A DNA stretch of 64,000 bases from CAVQJU01 sp963712905 (GCA_963712905.1 CAVQJU010000001.1:1-64000); one strand, 5' to 3'. Positions 18,791 through 27,540 are shown, counted from the first letter of the stretch. Notes: generated by a model from the sequence alone, not told the origin. Translations and numbers: made by a program.

Positions 18791-19597
18791 TCAGTGGGTG
18801 AGGCCGTAAATGAGGTAGTTCACGCCCAGCTTGTACGCTTCGTTGGTCTGATCGAACGGCCGAAAGCCCCGGCCCGACCACTCCCAGAACTGCGACACGT
18901 CGGTGTTGTAGTTGATGATGGCCATCAGCCGCTTGCTGCGATCGTTGTCCTCGAAGATGCCCTTGAACACCGGGTCGCCGCCGACATACGCCTGCGGGAA
19001 GTGCTTGAGATCGTTGATCTCGAAGAACGCGTGGAACACGGGATCGTCAGGCGACATGTCCAGAAACTCAACGTCCGGCAGGACTTTCCGCATCGTGTCG
19101 GCGAAGGGTTCCCACCCGCCGCCGGGCACGCCGCGCCACCCGGCCGGCTTGAAGTCGTCGACGAACAGGAATCCGCCCTTCTGCAGGTAGGCCCGCAGTC
19201 CGGCGGCCTCGCGGGAGTTCACGGTCCACCAGCCGACCTCGATGAGGTATGCGATCGGATACTTGAACAGTTCCGGATCGTCGAGAGTCACGGTGTTGAT
19301 GTCTTCACGCCCGCCGAGCAGGCTCACCTCGTTCATGATCCTGATCAGGTTCTTCTCGGCGAGCGGGTAGCCGTGGATCCAGGAGGGACGCCGGCCGGGC
19401 CAGAAGCCGCCGGGAGCGGGGCGGTAGCGCACGCGCGCAAACGTGAACCGGCCGTCGTACGGGCTGTTTGGCAGGGGTTGGTACAGGTCGCGGAAGCCGC
19501 CGAAGCCGAACTGCGCCAGGGCGACGCCCCCCATTGCGAAGACGATGGCCAGCACGGCCGTCGTCACGCGGCGAACGGAGCGGCTGCGCATCGCCAT
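18791..19597 (-). CDS. DUF4159 exported protein
   Basis: The 268-residue product starts with a basic stretch and one hydrophobic segment (RVTTAVLAIVFAMGGVALA). It continues with FTFARVRYRPAPGGFW, NTVTLDDPELFKYPIAYLIEVGWW, LRAYLQKGGFLFVDDF and YKLGVNYLIYGLTH, which are typical of DUF4159. These proteins have a glutamine-amidotransferase-like or ThuA-like fold and often occur beside MoxR/VWA membrane complexes, none of which are here. I chose the ATG at 19597; the open frame runs further upstream without a better ribosome site. The biochemical role is unknown. Confidence 0.8.
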   Translation of the reverse strand: MAMRSRSVRRVTTAVLAIVFAMGGVALAQFGFGGFRDLYQPLPNSPYDGRFTFARVRYRPAPGGFWPGRRPSWIHGYPLAEKNLIRIMNEVSLLGGREDINTVTLDDPELFKYPIAYLIEVGWWTVNSREAAGLRAYLQKGGFLFVDDFKPAGWRGVPGGGWEPFADTMRKVLPDVEFLDMSPDDPVFHAFFEINDLKHFPQAYVGGDPVFKGIFEDNDRSKRLMAIINYNTDVSQFWEWSGRGFRPFDQTNEAYKLGVNYLIYGLTH

Positions 19598-19623
19598 CAC
19601 GCCATCGTACTTCGACGTGAAGA

Positions 19624-20057
19624 TCAGGGCTTTCGGGGAACCCGCGCTTCGGCCGCCGCCTGAATATCCGCACGCCACCAGGCCTCGGAGTTGACACGCT
19701 GCGCCTGGTTCACACCGGCGACGATGACATCGCCAGCTTCGATGGGGGATCCGTCGAGCACCATGGCGGAATACTTGGTTTCACGCGCGTCGAGCGAACG
19801 CCGGCCGGGGGCGACCTGCCGCGCCTTCAAGGTGCCATCCGCTTTGAAGACGAACGACCATCACCGTGAACTGCTCGAGCGGGTCGTCTTTGAGGTTGAC
19901 GGCGGCATACACGAGAACCGGGGGGCCTTCGGCTGCCGAAAGCACCGTCGCGCGTTCCAGCCGTACCGGCGAGTCCGGGGCCTGAACGACCAGTCACCGC
20001 CCGCTCCTGCGCGGCCATCACCGCCAGCAGCGCCATCACACTCGCAGCCATTCGCAT
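19624..20057 (-). pseudogene. exported protein gene interrupted by two frameshifts
   Basis: An ATG at 20057 starts MRMAASVMALLAVMAAQERA, a signal peptide. The protein-like sequence then moves one frame, VVQAPDSPVRLERATVLSAA...VLVYAAVNLKDDPLEQFTVMV, and again one frame, FVFKADGTLKARQVAPGRRSL...ADIQAAAEARVPRKP, ending at 19624. The span is 434 bases, two more than a multiple of three, so two single extra bases near 19990 and 19858 account for it and would restore 144 residues. Each piece reads as sensible protein while the alternative frames do not. The family is not recognised. It may be decayed or may reflect sequence errors. Confidence 0.55.
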
Positions 20058-20128
20058 CTCGTCCTCCGGGGATCCTCGCGCCAGCGTAGCGTACAAAGAC
20101 TCGCGCGAGCCGGGCAAGCCCATCAAAA

Positions 20129-21640
20129 TCAGGACTCGGCATGCCCACTGATCGCGGCGCCCGACACCGCAGCGAGGAGCGCCAGGGCTGCGGAGGCCAG
20201 CATCACGACCCGGAACGCCGACACGAAGCTCAGATCGATGGCCCGTCGGGCGGCCTCACGCTCGTCTCGTTCAATCGGCGCCGCGGCGTCCAGATCGGCG
20301 CCCGCCATCTTCGGCAGCTCGCGCTCGACCGCCAGTCTCGCCGGCGCGCTCAGGCCGGCCGCGTCGAGAGCCGGCGTCACTCGAGCCATGAAGACGTCGG
20401 TCAGCACGACTCCGAATACCGCAATGGCCAGAAGGCCGGCGACGCGAGACACGGCATTGTTGATACCCGATGCGACGCCGGAATGACGCGGATCCACGGC
20501 GCCCATCGCCGTCGTCGTCAGCGGCGCAACCGTGACGGCCATTCCCAGGCCCAGCACCGCGACGCCCGGGAAGAACGTGGTCCAGTAAGAGCCTCCGATT
20601 GATGGGCGGGCCAGCAACGCGACACCGAGCGCGGCGACGGCGGGGCCTATCGCCAGCGGGACCCTGGCGCCGACGCTCGTGACCAGTCCGCCGGACCACC
20701 GGGACAAGGCGAAGATGATCAGCGGAAGGGGCAGCAGCGAGGCGCCGGCCTGCGTGGTCGTGTAGCGCTGCACCTGAATCAGGTTCAGCGGCACCAGAAA
20801 CAGGACGACGGCGAGCGTGGCGTACAACAGCAGCGTGAGGACGTTGGCCAGCGCGAAGTTCCGCGAGCGAAACAGGGCGGGCGACATCATCGGGTTTGTG
20901 CTGCGGATTTCGACCGCGAGGAACAATGCCAGCGAGACGGCGCCGGCGATGAGAGGGCCGAGCACGAGCGGGTGGCCGGCTCCGAGCGGCGGCCATTCGA
21001 GCAGGCCGAACACCACTCCGCCAAGGCCGAGGATCGCCAGCCCGGCGCCGGTCCAGTCGACCGCCGCGTTTCTCGAGGTGTCGCGGCTTTCGTCGATGAA
21101 GCGCAGCGACAGCACCAGCACGAGCGCCGCCAGCGGGACATTCAGGAAAAACGCAGCGCGCCAGCTGACGTGTTCGATCAGCCATCCGCCGAGCACGGGG
21201 CCGATGGCCGCCGTGATCGAGCTGAAGCCGGACCACACGCCGATGGCGCGGCCGCGGTCGGCATCGCCGAAGGTGGCGCTGATGATGGCCAGGCTGCCCG
21301 GAACCAGGAATGCGGCGCCGATCCCCTGGAGCGCGCGGCCGGCAATCAGGGCGGCCGCGGAAGTGGCCACGCCGCACAAGATCGACGCGGCGGTGAAGGA
21401 CACCACGCCGGCCAGGAAGACGCGCTTGCGCCCGAACTGGTCGCCGAACGATCCGCCGACCAGGATCAGGGCGCCGAGGAACAGGGCGTAGGCTTCGATC
21501 ACCCATTGCACGTCGGTGATGGTGGCGTGCAGATCGGTCTGCATGGCCGGCAGCGCCACGTTGACGACCGTCGCGTCGACGAACGTCATGCTGGATCCGA
21601 CGATCGTGGCGACGAGGGTCCAGCGGGGATGCGCGGACAT
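20129..21640 (-). CDS. DHA2-type MFS multidrug exporter (EmrB/QacA-like)
   Basis: The 503-residue protein has about 14 hydrophobic segments and the DHA2 signatures: MTFVDATVVNVALPAMQTDL in the first helix, GGSFGDQFGRKRVFLAGV as motif A, and GPVLGGWLIEHVSWRAAFFLNVP as motif C and the following loop. Such transporters export drugs, bile salts or dyes using the proton gradient. The ATG at 21640 shares one base with the stop of the TIR gene (TGATG), so it is translated with the ankyrin and TIR genes as one operon. That partnership is unusual and the exported compound is unknown. Confidence 0.9.
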   Translation of the reverse strand: MSAHPRWTLVATIVGSSMTFVDATVVNVALPAMQTDLHATITDVQWVIEAYALFLGALILVGGSFGDQFGRKRVFLAGVVSFTAASILCGVATSAAALIAGRALQGIGAAFLVPGSLAIISATFGDADRGRAIGVWSGFSSITAAIGPVLGGWLIEHVSWRAAFFLNVPLAALVLVLSLRFIDESRDTSRNAAVDWTGAGLAILGLGGVVFGLLEWPPLGAGHPLVLGPLIAGAVSLALFLAVEIRSTNPMMSPALFRSRNFALANVLTLLLYATLAVVLFLVPLNLIQVQRYTTTQAGASLLPLPLIIFALSRWSGGLVTSVGARVPLAIGPAVAALGVALLARPSIGGSYWTTFFPGVAVLGLGMAVTVAPLTTTAMGAVDPRHSGVASGINNAVSRVAGLLAIAVFGVVLTDVFMARVTPALDAAGLSAPARLAVERELPKMAGADLDAAAPIERDEREAARRAIDLSFVSAFRVVMLASAALALLAAVSGAAISGHAES

Positions 21641-22659
21641 CACGCCATCGGCGCGCCGAGCGTCGCCCTGAGCTTGTCGTACGGATTCACGAGCGGGTCG
21701 CGTTTCGTGCAGTCGATCCCGACGATGCCATAGAGCCAGGCGGGCAGCGGGACGGCTTCGATCACGAGCGGAATCAGGCGTCGCTTTCTGTCGCCCATGT
21801 CGAGCACCTTGCTGATGATCGCCTCTTCCAGGGCGTTCCCGCTTTCGAGATACCGCGGCGAGATCACCGCCAGGGTGAAGCGGCTTTCACGGATACAGCG
21901 TTCCATTTCCAGCAGGAAGCTCGCGTTCGCGAGGAAATCGCGCTCGTCGATTGCTACGCGATACCCGTCGGCTTCGAGCGCGGCGACGAGCTCCGTGACG
22001 AACGCCCGGTCGATGGGATCGTGCCGGTAGCTGACGAAGACGTCGTATCGCGCCGGGACGATCCCGACGCCCGGCGCTGAAGCGGCGGCGCCCCACCGCA
22101 CCGGAGACAGGATCGTCGTCGGGACCGCCTCGGCCGTGGCCAGCAGGCACACGACGAGAAACGGAATAGCCAGGAAATAGGTGCCGCCGGTGAAAGCCCG
22201 GCAGCGCCCGATCGAGGACGGCGTCCAGATCCGCTCCGACACCCCCGCCGCATCGAAGAGCAGATCGTCGTTCGCCAGCTCGGGGTTCGCCTGTTTGTAC
22301 GCCGCGCCGAGCGGGGTCAGCTCCGTGCCGATGACGACCGGTTTGCCCGCGTAGCGCGCCGTGCACGTGCGCTCGGCGTAGCCGGAGACGGCGAACGACG
22401 CCACGCCGGCAACGAGCGCGGCGACGGCGAGCGCGACCCATAAAACAGGCCGTGCGGCGCTGCGCCAGATCAGGAAGGGCAGGGTCGCGGATGCGACGAT
22501 CGCGGCGGAGATGAGCGCCGCGACGCCGGCGCGGGTGCCGGCTTCCGCCAGCGCAGCCGGCGGAGGCATGAGCGCGGCGCCGATTCCCGCCACGAGGACG
22601 CCGGCCACGGCGAGCAGCGTCCGCCTGTGCCGCCCGAGCAGGCGGCCCGGGCTCGTCAT
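21640..22659 (-). CDS. membrane-anchored TIR domain protein
   Basis: The 339-residue protein has hydrophobic segments at about 13-32, 42-64, 71-93 and 158-176, then a C-terminal TIR domain (about 203-320). TIR features are RYDVFVSYRHDP at 204 (box 1), GYRVAIDERDFLANASFLLEM and FTLAVISPRYLESGNALEEA. E279 lies six residues after S273, the spacing of the catalytic glutamate in NAD-cleaving TIR domains, but the tryptophan usual in that loop is absent. Its ATG overlaps the stop of the ankyrin gene (ATGA) and its stop overlaps the MFS start. It may cleave NAD, or act as a TIR scaffold at the membrane; neither is proven. Confidence 0.85.
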   Translation of the reverse strand: MTSPGRLLGRHRRTLLAVAGVLVAGIGAALMPPPAALAEAGTRAGVAALISAAIVASATLPFLIWRSAARPVLWVALAVAALVAGVASFAVSGYAERTCTARYAGKPVVIGTELTPLGAAYKQANPELANDDLLFDAAGVSERIWTPSSIGRCRAFTGGTYFLAIPFLVVCLLATAEAVPTTILSPVRWGAAASAPGVGIVPARYDVFVSYRHDPIDRAFVTELVAALEADGYRVAIDERDFLANASFLLEMERCIRESRFTLAVISPRYLESGNALEEAIISKVLDMGDRKRRLIPLVIEAVPLPAWLYGIVGIDCTKRDPLVNPYDKLRATLGAPMA

Positions 22660-23999
22660 CGTGCCGGCGCGGCGGGGACGGGCAGGTCGATGAGCAGATC
22701 TTTCTTGCCCTCGCCGACCTTGACGACGGTGCGTTCGCCGAGGCGCGCCGTCATCGGATCCCGGACCCACATGACGTACCGCCCGGGAACGAGCGTCTCT
22801 TCGGTCGGGCTGCTCAACTGCGGGAACAGGTCCGGGCTCGCGTTGGCGGCCGCCTCGAAGACCCGCGGCATGTAGAACACCTGCCAGCGCCGGCTCTCCT
22901 GGGCGCCGGCCACGGTTCTCACGCGCACGACGACCGATCCGCCCAGTTTTCCGCCGCTCAGGTTGCAGTGTTCGAGCTTGATCTCGAGATCTTCGGCGAC
23001 CGACTCCAACGTGACTGCCAGGCCTTCGGCCGCGCCGGCTTTCAGCGCGGCCTCGAGCGCGGCGACCTCGCCCGACAGGTTGTCGCGATAGTCGTCCGGC
23101 GAGTCGGCCGGCCACTTCGCCGACAGCGCCTGGAGCTGCGACAGCACGGCGTTGGCGCGCCGCTGCGCGGCGCGAACCGAAGGCGACGCCGGGGGAACCC
23201 GCGCGAGGACCGCTGCCAGCGTGCTCAAGCTGGCCTTCACCTGTGGAGACGAAGACGGTGCGGCCGGCCGGGGAGGCTGCTTCGAGATGCCCTTGTCGGT
23301 GAGAAACGCCGCAACGTACTTGGCGGTTGTCGGCGACGGCTCGGCCCATCCGAAGACGGTCTGCCCCTGGTTGTCGGTGAGCGACGGGTCCGCGCCCCTC
23401 GACAGGAGCGCCTGCATCATGCCGAGGTCGCCGTTGCGCGCGGCGATCATCAGGGCTGTCGCCCCGCGGTCGTCGCGTTGGTTGCCCGGCGCACCCTGGG
23501 CAAGCAGTTGCCGCACGAGCGTGTCGTTGCCCTCCGTCGCGGCCTGCAGCATCCGCGTGCCGAGCGCTTCGGCCTGCTCGAGCAGCGCGGCGACGTCGGC
23601 GTGTCCGCGGTCGATCGCGAGCTGACGCGCCTTGACCCCGCCGCGTGCCGCCGTGACGTCCGAGCCGCGCACGAGCAGCGCGCGAACGACGTCGATGAAT
23701 CCGTTGGCGGAAGCCGCCATCAGGGCGGTGGTGCCGTCCTTCGCCCGCCGCTCGACCGCGGCGCCGTTCTCGAGGAGGAGGCGAACCATTTCGAGGTTGC
23801 CGCTCGCGGCCGCCCACGTGAGCGGCGTGAACCCGCGGCGATCGGCCGTGTTCACGGCCGCGCCGCTCTTCAGCAGGTCGCGGGTTCTGGCGAGGTCTCC
23901 GTCTTTCGCGGATTCGATCAGGCCGCCCGCAGCCGTAGCCGGGGCCGGCGTGGGCGCCTGGCTCAGCAGCAGACCGACAAGAACCGCCGGGAACAGCAT
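22656..23999 (-). CDS. exported ankyrin-repeat protein
   Basis: The 447-residue product begins with a short signal peptide (MLFPAVLVGLLLSQAPT). Residues about 27-230 hold some six ankyrin repeats (GFTPLTWAAASGNLEMVRLLLENGA, GTTALMAASANGFIDVVRALLVRG, GATALMIAARNGDLGMMQALLSRGA). The last 200 residues are helical, then a beta-rich tail (GGSVVVRVRTVAGAQESRRWQVFYMPR, ETLVPGRYVMWVRDP). Ankyrin repeats mediate protein contact, here in the periplasm. It is the first gene of the coupled ankyrin-TIR-MFS operon, so it may sense a ligand for the membrane TIR protein. That role is inference. Confidence 0.85.
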   Translation of the reverse strand: MLFPAVLVGLLLSQAPTPAPATAAGGLIESAKDGDLARTRDLLKSGAAVNTADRRGFTPLTWAAASGNLEMVRLLLENGAAVERRAKDGTTALMAASANGFIDVVRALLVRGSDVTAARGGVKARQLAIDRGHADVAALLEQAEALGTRMLQAATEGNDTLVRQLLAQGAPGNQRDDRGATALMIAARNGDLGMMQALLSRGADPSLTDNQGQTVFGWAEPSPTTAKYVAAFLTDKGISKQPPRPAAPSSSPQVKASLSTLAAVLARVPPASPSVRAAQRRANAVLSQLQALSAKWPADSPDDYRDNLSGEVAALEAALKAGAAEGLAVTLESVAEDLEIKLEHCNLSGGKLGGSVVVRVRTVAGAQESRRWQVFYMPRVFEAAANASPDLFPQLSSPTEETLVPGRYVMWVRDPMTARLGERTVVKVGEGKKDLLIDLPVPAAPAR

Positions 24000-24044
24000 G
24001 CTCGCCTGCTTATCGGTTCGGCCATTCTAGCAAAGCAGGGCCTT

Positions 24045-24399
24045 TCACTTTTTCGTCGTCTTCGCTCGCTTCGCCGTCACGAAGCGGTGCGCGCCGGCCA
24101 CGAGGTCGCGCAGAGCGTCCGGCCGGACGCGACGACAGCCTGACGAGCACGCAGGGGTAATTGAGGTAGTGGTCCTTCAGGTAGTAGGTGTCTGGGTCGT
24201 CCTCGATGAGCGCGTCGCGGTCGGCGAACTCCATCATCACGACCAGCGTGTTCGGCTCCGCGGCCTTGTTCGCGGCCATGCACGCGATCATCCTGCCGCG
24301 CACCTTCAGGGCCGGCTGGCCATATGCCGTCGTGACCTCCACGTCCGGCAGCGTGCGGCCGATCGCCTCTACGGTCTTGAAACTGTTCCCGCGCGGCAT
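24045..24399 (-). CDS. MmcQ/YjbR family protein, frameshifted near its end
   Basis: From the ATG at 24399 the frame gives MPRGNSFKTVEAIGRTLPDVEVTTAYGQPALKVRG...PDTYYLKDHYLNYPCVLVRLS, the YjbR DNA-binding-like fold. The typical family ending, VRPDALRDLVAGAHRFVTAKR, then appears in the next frame and stops at 24045. The span is 355 bases, one extra, so a single inserted base near 24130-24140 explains it; the unshifted frame runs on to 24010 with a low-complexity tail. Restored length is 117 residues, normal for the family. YjbR proteins are small double-wing-like proteins of poorly defined function. Confidence 0.65.
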
Positions 24400-24553
24400 C
24401 TGGCGGCATCCTACCGGATTTGCGGCTCGGCGAAGTACGCTTTTGCGCATCGCGCACGAGACACAGCCCACGCAGACCCTGGGGGATTCCGCCGACAAGA
24501 CGCTGAAGCTCTACGACGGCGGCTTTCACGACCCGCTCAACTCCCGTCTGCGT

Positions 24554-24839
24554 TCATCGACTTAGTGGCTGGCTGAGCTCCGTGCGCCACTCGGCCGGGT
24601 TGGGGCTCGACTTGGGACCCACCGCGTAACATTCAAACAGGTCCGGACCTGTGGCGTGCCCGTTCGCCGCGGTCCAGGCCTCGAATTCTCCCCAGGCACC
24701 GGCACGCAGATCTCGAAGTCGAATGTCGCCGGGTTCATCGCGAGGTGATGCGTGAACCGCGGGCCGGCGGGGCCGATCTCCTGCGCTCTCACGGCAGCAA
24801 TTGCGGTGTCGTCTGCGTGATCTGCGGTGTGTCGATCAT
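24554..24839 (-). pseudogene. remnant of a GyrI-like (AraC effector-binding fold) protein
   Basis: After GGGAG and an ATG at 24839 comes MIDTPQITQTTPQL, the usual opening of small GyrI-like proteins that accompany ArsR/SRPBCC pairs. Then pieces appear in changing frames: AQEIGPAGPRFTHHLAMNPATFDFEICVPVPG, and GEFEAWTAANGHATGPDLFECYAVGPKSSP...RTELSQPL, stopping at 24554. Compared with the roughly 155-residue family, two internal stretches of about 20-30 residues are missing, so this is real decay rather than a single base error. It follows the SRPBCC gene directly and was once the third gene of that operon. Confidence 0.6.
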
Positions 24840-24865
24840 GGCGTACTCCCTGTTTGTTGTCGTGT

Positions 24866-25354
24866 TCAGCCTTCGAGTGACGACAGCACGTCGTCGAGCC
24901 GGTTGTAGCCGGCGGCCATCCCCTGCTCCATGCCGGACCGGCGTGCGGTGTCGCGCGCTTCCCGTGATTCATACAGGACCGTGATCGTGATTCGGGTGAT
25001 CGGTCCGTCTTCGGCGAACAGGGTCGTATCCAGCGCGTCGCCCGGATACCACGAGTCGTCGAATCGCTCGGTGGCGACGAGCCGTTCGGGTGGGACGATG
25101 TCCCGGAAGACGCCGCCCATCCCCATATCCTTCTGGCCTTCCTTGCGCCACACGTAGCGGTACGCGCCGCCGACCCGGAGGTCGATTTCGCAAACCGGCA
25201 TCGTCCAGCCAGGTGGACCGAGCAGCCAGCGTCTCACCAGGTCGGGCCTGGTGAAGGCGTCGAACACCAGCCGGCGCGGGGCGTGGAAATTGCGCGTGAC
25301 TTGAATTTCTCGATCGCTCGGCGTCGAGACAGTGAAACTGTCGGGATAGAACAT
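24866..25354 (-). CDS. SRPBCC (AHSA1-like) family protein
   Basis: The 162-residue protein begins MFYPDSFTVSTPSDREIQVTRNFHAPRRLVFDAFTRPDLVRRWLLGPPGW, the standard START/AHSA1-like opening, with CEIDLRVGGAYRYVW and a C-terminal helix GMAAGYNRLDDVLSSLEG. The fold makes a hydrophobic ligand pocket; members downstream of ArsR repressors have unknown ligands. It starts 14 bases after the ArsR gene stop, in the common ArsR-SRPBCC pair. The frame extends upstream of 25354, but the ATG there matches the family start. Confidence 0.85.
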   Translation of the reverse strand: MFYPDSFTVSTPSDREIQVTRNFHAPRRLVFDAFTRPDLVRRWLLGPPGWTMPVCEIDLRVGGAYRYVWRKEGQKDMGMGGVFRDIVPPERLVATERFDDSWYPGDALDTTLFAEDGPITRITITVLYESREARDTARRSGMEQGMAAGYNRLDDVLSSLEG

Positions 25355-25368
25355 GAGGCCTCTCCTAC

Positions 25369-25758
25369 CTATCGCTTGCGGTTGCCGGGCCGTTGGCGCT
25401 TCTTCGTGGTGGACGCAGCGGCCGTCATCGAGTCGAGCAGGCCATCCAGGCGCTGGAAGGAAGCTCCCCAGAACTGGCGGTACTGCTCGAGCCATTCGCT
25501 GGCCTCGGCGAGCGGCCGCGCCACGAGCCGGCTTGGCCGCCGCTGAGCGTCGCGCTCGCGGGAAATCAAGCCTGCCCGCTCCAGCACTTTCAGGTGCTTC
25601 GAGATCGCCGGCTGGGTCATCTCGAACGGCTCGGCCAGTTCGGAGACCGATGCCTGGCCCAACGCCAGCTTGGCCAGGATGGCGCGCCGTGTGGGGTCGG
25701 CTAGCGCCGCGAACGTGGCGTCGAGGTGGGACGGTTGAGAATTACCACTCGGTTCCAT
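25369..25758 (-). CDS. ArsR family repressor paired with SRPBCC gene
   Basis: The 129-residue protein is a winged-helix ArsR member: DATFAALADPTRRAILAKLALGQASVSELAEPFEMTQPAISKHLKVLERAGLI forms the DNA-binding region. It lacks the CVC metal site of arsenic sensors, so it is of the SdpR-like type seen in front of SRPBCC genes. Its start codon lies inside a near-perfect palindrome (25744-25769), which suggests autorepression. It heads the operon with SRPBCC and the GyrI remnant. Confidence 0.85.
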   Translation of the reverse strand: MEPSGNSQPSHLDATFAALADPTRRAILAKLALGQASVSELAEPFEMTQPAISKHLKVLERAGLISRERDAQRRPSRLVARPLAEASEWLEQYRQFWGASFQRLDGLLDSMTAAASTTKKRQRPGNRKR

Positions 25759-25769
25759 AACCGAATGGT
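25744..25769. promoter_or_regulatory. palindromic operator overlapping the ArsR start codon
   Basis: ACCACTCGGTT (25744-25754) and AACCGAATGGT (25759-25769) are inverted repeats matching at 10 of 11 positions around CCAT, which includes the complement of the start codon. The inner ATAACC..GGT form resembles sites known for ArsR/SRPBCC repressors. Binding here would block initiation of its own operon. Confidence 0.5.
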
Positions 25770-25797
25770 ATTGTAAAGACGACCGCCGGTCAAGCGG

Positions 25798-26535
25798 CTA
25801 CTTGCTGCAGCCTTTCTTCGTTTCCTCGAACCCGTCGAACAGCCGTCCGGCGTTGGCGCCGGCGAGCGTCTCCAGCCGGTGCGGCTGGCCCTTCTCGACC
25901 GTGTAGCGCGCCACCGTGCCTTTGGACTGCAGGTACTGGGCTTCCTGCTTCATTTCGCCGTGCCACATGTACTCGTCGTTCTCGCCGACGTACATGAACA
26001 CGCACATCTTCGAAATCGCCTGGAGCTTCGCGGTGCTCGGCTCCCACATGTAGCCCGGGAACGCCGTCACCGAAGCGAAGTATTGCGGGTTGGCGGCCGC
26101 CACGTGGAACGCGGCAATCCCGCCGTTCGACGGCCCGGCGATGTGAAACTTCCCGTCCTGAATCTTGTACTCGGCCAGGATCAGCTTCAGGAACTCGGGA
26201 AAGATCCGCGCGCCGCCCTCGAAGAACAACTGGCCGTTCGGCGCCGCCGGCGCGACGACGATGTAGCCGCGTTTCTCCGCCTCGGCGCGAAAGTTCCGTG
26301 TCAGGATGCCGTCGACCGTGTTCATCGTCTGGGGTCCGCCGCCGAGCGCGATGATGCCCGGATACGTTTTCGCCGCGTCGTAGCCGGCCGGCAGCACGAC
26401 TTTGTACTGGACGGTGACGCCGCCAACCTTGGCCGTTTTCTCGAGCACCTCGGCCCGCGCCGCCGGGGCGGCGAGTGCGACCAGAGAGAAGGCGGCAACC
26501 GTCGAAAGTATCCGTCCCGAAATCGAGGCGTTCAT
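25798..26535 (-). CDS. secreted alpha/beta hydrolase (esterase/LpqC-like)
   Basis: From the ATG at 26535, behind AAGGAG, the product is 245 residues with a signal peptide (MNASISGRILSTVAAFSLVALAAPAARA). The serine nucleophile lies in HIAGPSNGGIAAFHVA, the acid is probably in MYVGENDEYMW, and the histidine in EKGQPHRLE. YKVVLPAGYDAAKTYPGIIALGGG matches the esterase/PHB-depolymerase-like group. It probably hydrolyses an ester in the periplasm or outside the cell; the substrate is unknown. It is divergent from the CDF gene, with only 78 bases between starts. Confidence 0.75.
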   Translation of the reverse strand: MNASISGRILSTVAAFSLVALAAPAARAEVLEKTAKVGGVTVQYKVVLPAGYDAAKTYPGIIALGGGPQTMNTVDGILTRNFRAEAEKRGYIVVAPAAPNGQLFFEGGARIFPEFLKLILAEYKIQDGKFHIAGPSNGGIAAFHVAAANPQYFASVTAFPGYMWEPSTAKLQAISKMCVFMYVGENDEYMWHGEMKQEAQYLQSKGTVARYTVEKGQPHRLETLAGANAGRLFDGFEETKKGCSK

Positions 26536-26613
26536 GAAGCGCTCCTTCTTGACGCACGGGACTCGCGCCCCGCGCGTGCACGTAGTATAGGGTTCATCAG
26601 CCATAATCGGCGT

Positions 26614-27513
26614 GTGACGTCAACGCTGGACACCGGGATGCAGACTGCCAGGCGCGTCGCTGTGGCGGGCATCCTCGCCAGCGTCGCGCTCGCGGTCCTG
26701 AACATCGTCATCGGCCTGCTGTCGCAATCGACATCCGTGTTTGCGATCGGCGTGGAGTTCGCCGGCGACGTGCTGGCCTCGACGGTGGTGCTGCTGGGGC
26801 TGATTGCCGCGGCCAAGCCGCCCGACGAGAACCACCCGTACGGCCACGGGCGGATCGAAACCCTGGCGGCGCTGCTGGTCGGCGCCGTGCTGAGCGTGGG
26901 CGGCGCCGGCATCTGCTGGAACTCCCTCCAGTCCGTGGATGCGGTGCATCCCGCGCCGGCGATGAGCGCCATTGCCGCGCTCGGCGTCGCTATTGTCGTC
27001 CGCGGCGTCATGTCGGGCATCAAGTTCCGCGTCGGCCGGCGTATCAGGAGTACGTCGCTCGTGGCCGATGCGTGGAACGATCTCGTGGACATCCTGGCCG
27101 CCTGCGCCGCGCTGATCGCGGTTGCGCTCACGATCTACGACAGCAGCCGGTTCCTGGCCGCCGATCACTACGGCGGGTTCGTGGTGGGCCTCGTCGTCAT
27201 CGTGATGGGTCTTCGCGTCCTCCGACACGCGTCTCTCGAGCTCGTGGACACGATGCCGGATGCGGACAGGATGCTGCGGCTCAGGACAACGGCGTTGGGG
27301 ATCCCTGGCGTCCAGGGCGTGGACAAGGCGCACGCCCGCAAGACCGGCATGCAGTACCACGTGGATCTTCACATCGAAGTGGATCCGGCAATGTCGGTCG
27401 CGGACGCGCACGTCGTCGCCGGCCACGTGAGAGGGCGCATCCGGACTGACCTGCCGTGGGTAGCCGACGTTCTGGTTCACGTGGAGCCGGCCGCGCAGCG
27501 ACCGGCCGGTTAG
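26614..27513 (+). CDS. cation diffusion facilitator (CDF) family metal exporter
   Basis: The 299-residue protein has six membrane helices and a C-terminal ferredoxin-like cytoplasmic domain. EFAGDVLAS in helix 2 and DAWNDLVDILA in helix 5 supply the metal-binding acidic residues, and NHPYGHGRIE is the conserved cytoplasmic loop. The end (GMQYHVDLHIEVDPAMSVADAH) is the dimerising metal-sensing domain. CDF proteins export Zn, Fe, Mn or Co in exchange for protons. The start is either the GTG at 26614 or the ATG at 26638; neither has a strong ribosome site. Confidence 0.85.
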   Translation: MTSTLDTGMQTARRVAVAGILASVALAVLNIVIGLLSQSTSVFAIGVEFAGDVLASTVVLLGLIAAAKPPDENHPYGHGRIETLAALLVGAVLSVGGAGICWNSLQSVDAVHPAPAMSAIAALGVAIVVRGVMSGIKFRVGRRIRSTSLVADAWNDLVDILAACAALIAVALTIYDSSRFLAADHYGGFVVGLVVIVMGLRVLRHASLELVDTMPDADRMLRLRTTALGIPGVQGVDKAHARKTGMQYHVDLHIEVDPAMSVADAHVVAGHVRGRIRTDLPWVADVLVHVEPAAQRPAG

Positions 27514-27540
27514 TCCGCAATACGATCGGGGGCTCGAGCG

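Noticed and set aside
21640..23817. One 725-codon protein joining the TIR region to upstream sequence
   Set aside because: The upstream part is a shifted shadow of the ankyrin gene; the real TIR start is the ATG at 22659, overlapping the ankyrin stop.
24866..25495. Longer start for the SRPBCC protein at 25495
   Set aside because: It would overlap the ArsR gene by over 100 bases, and family similarity begins at the ATG at 25354.
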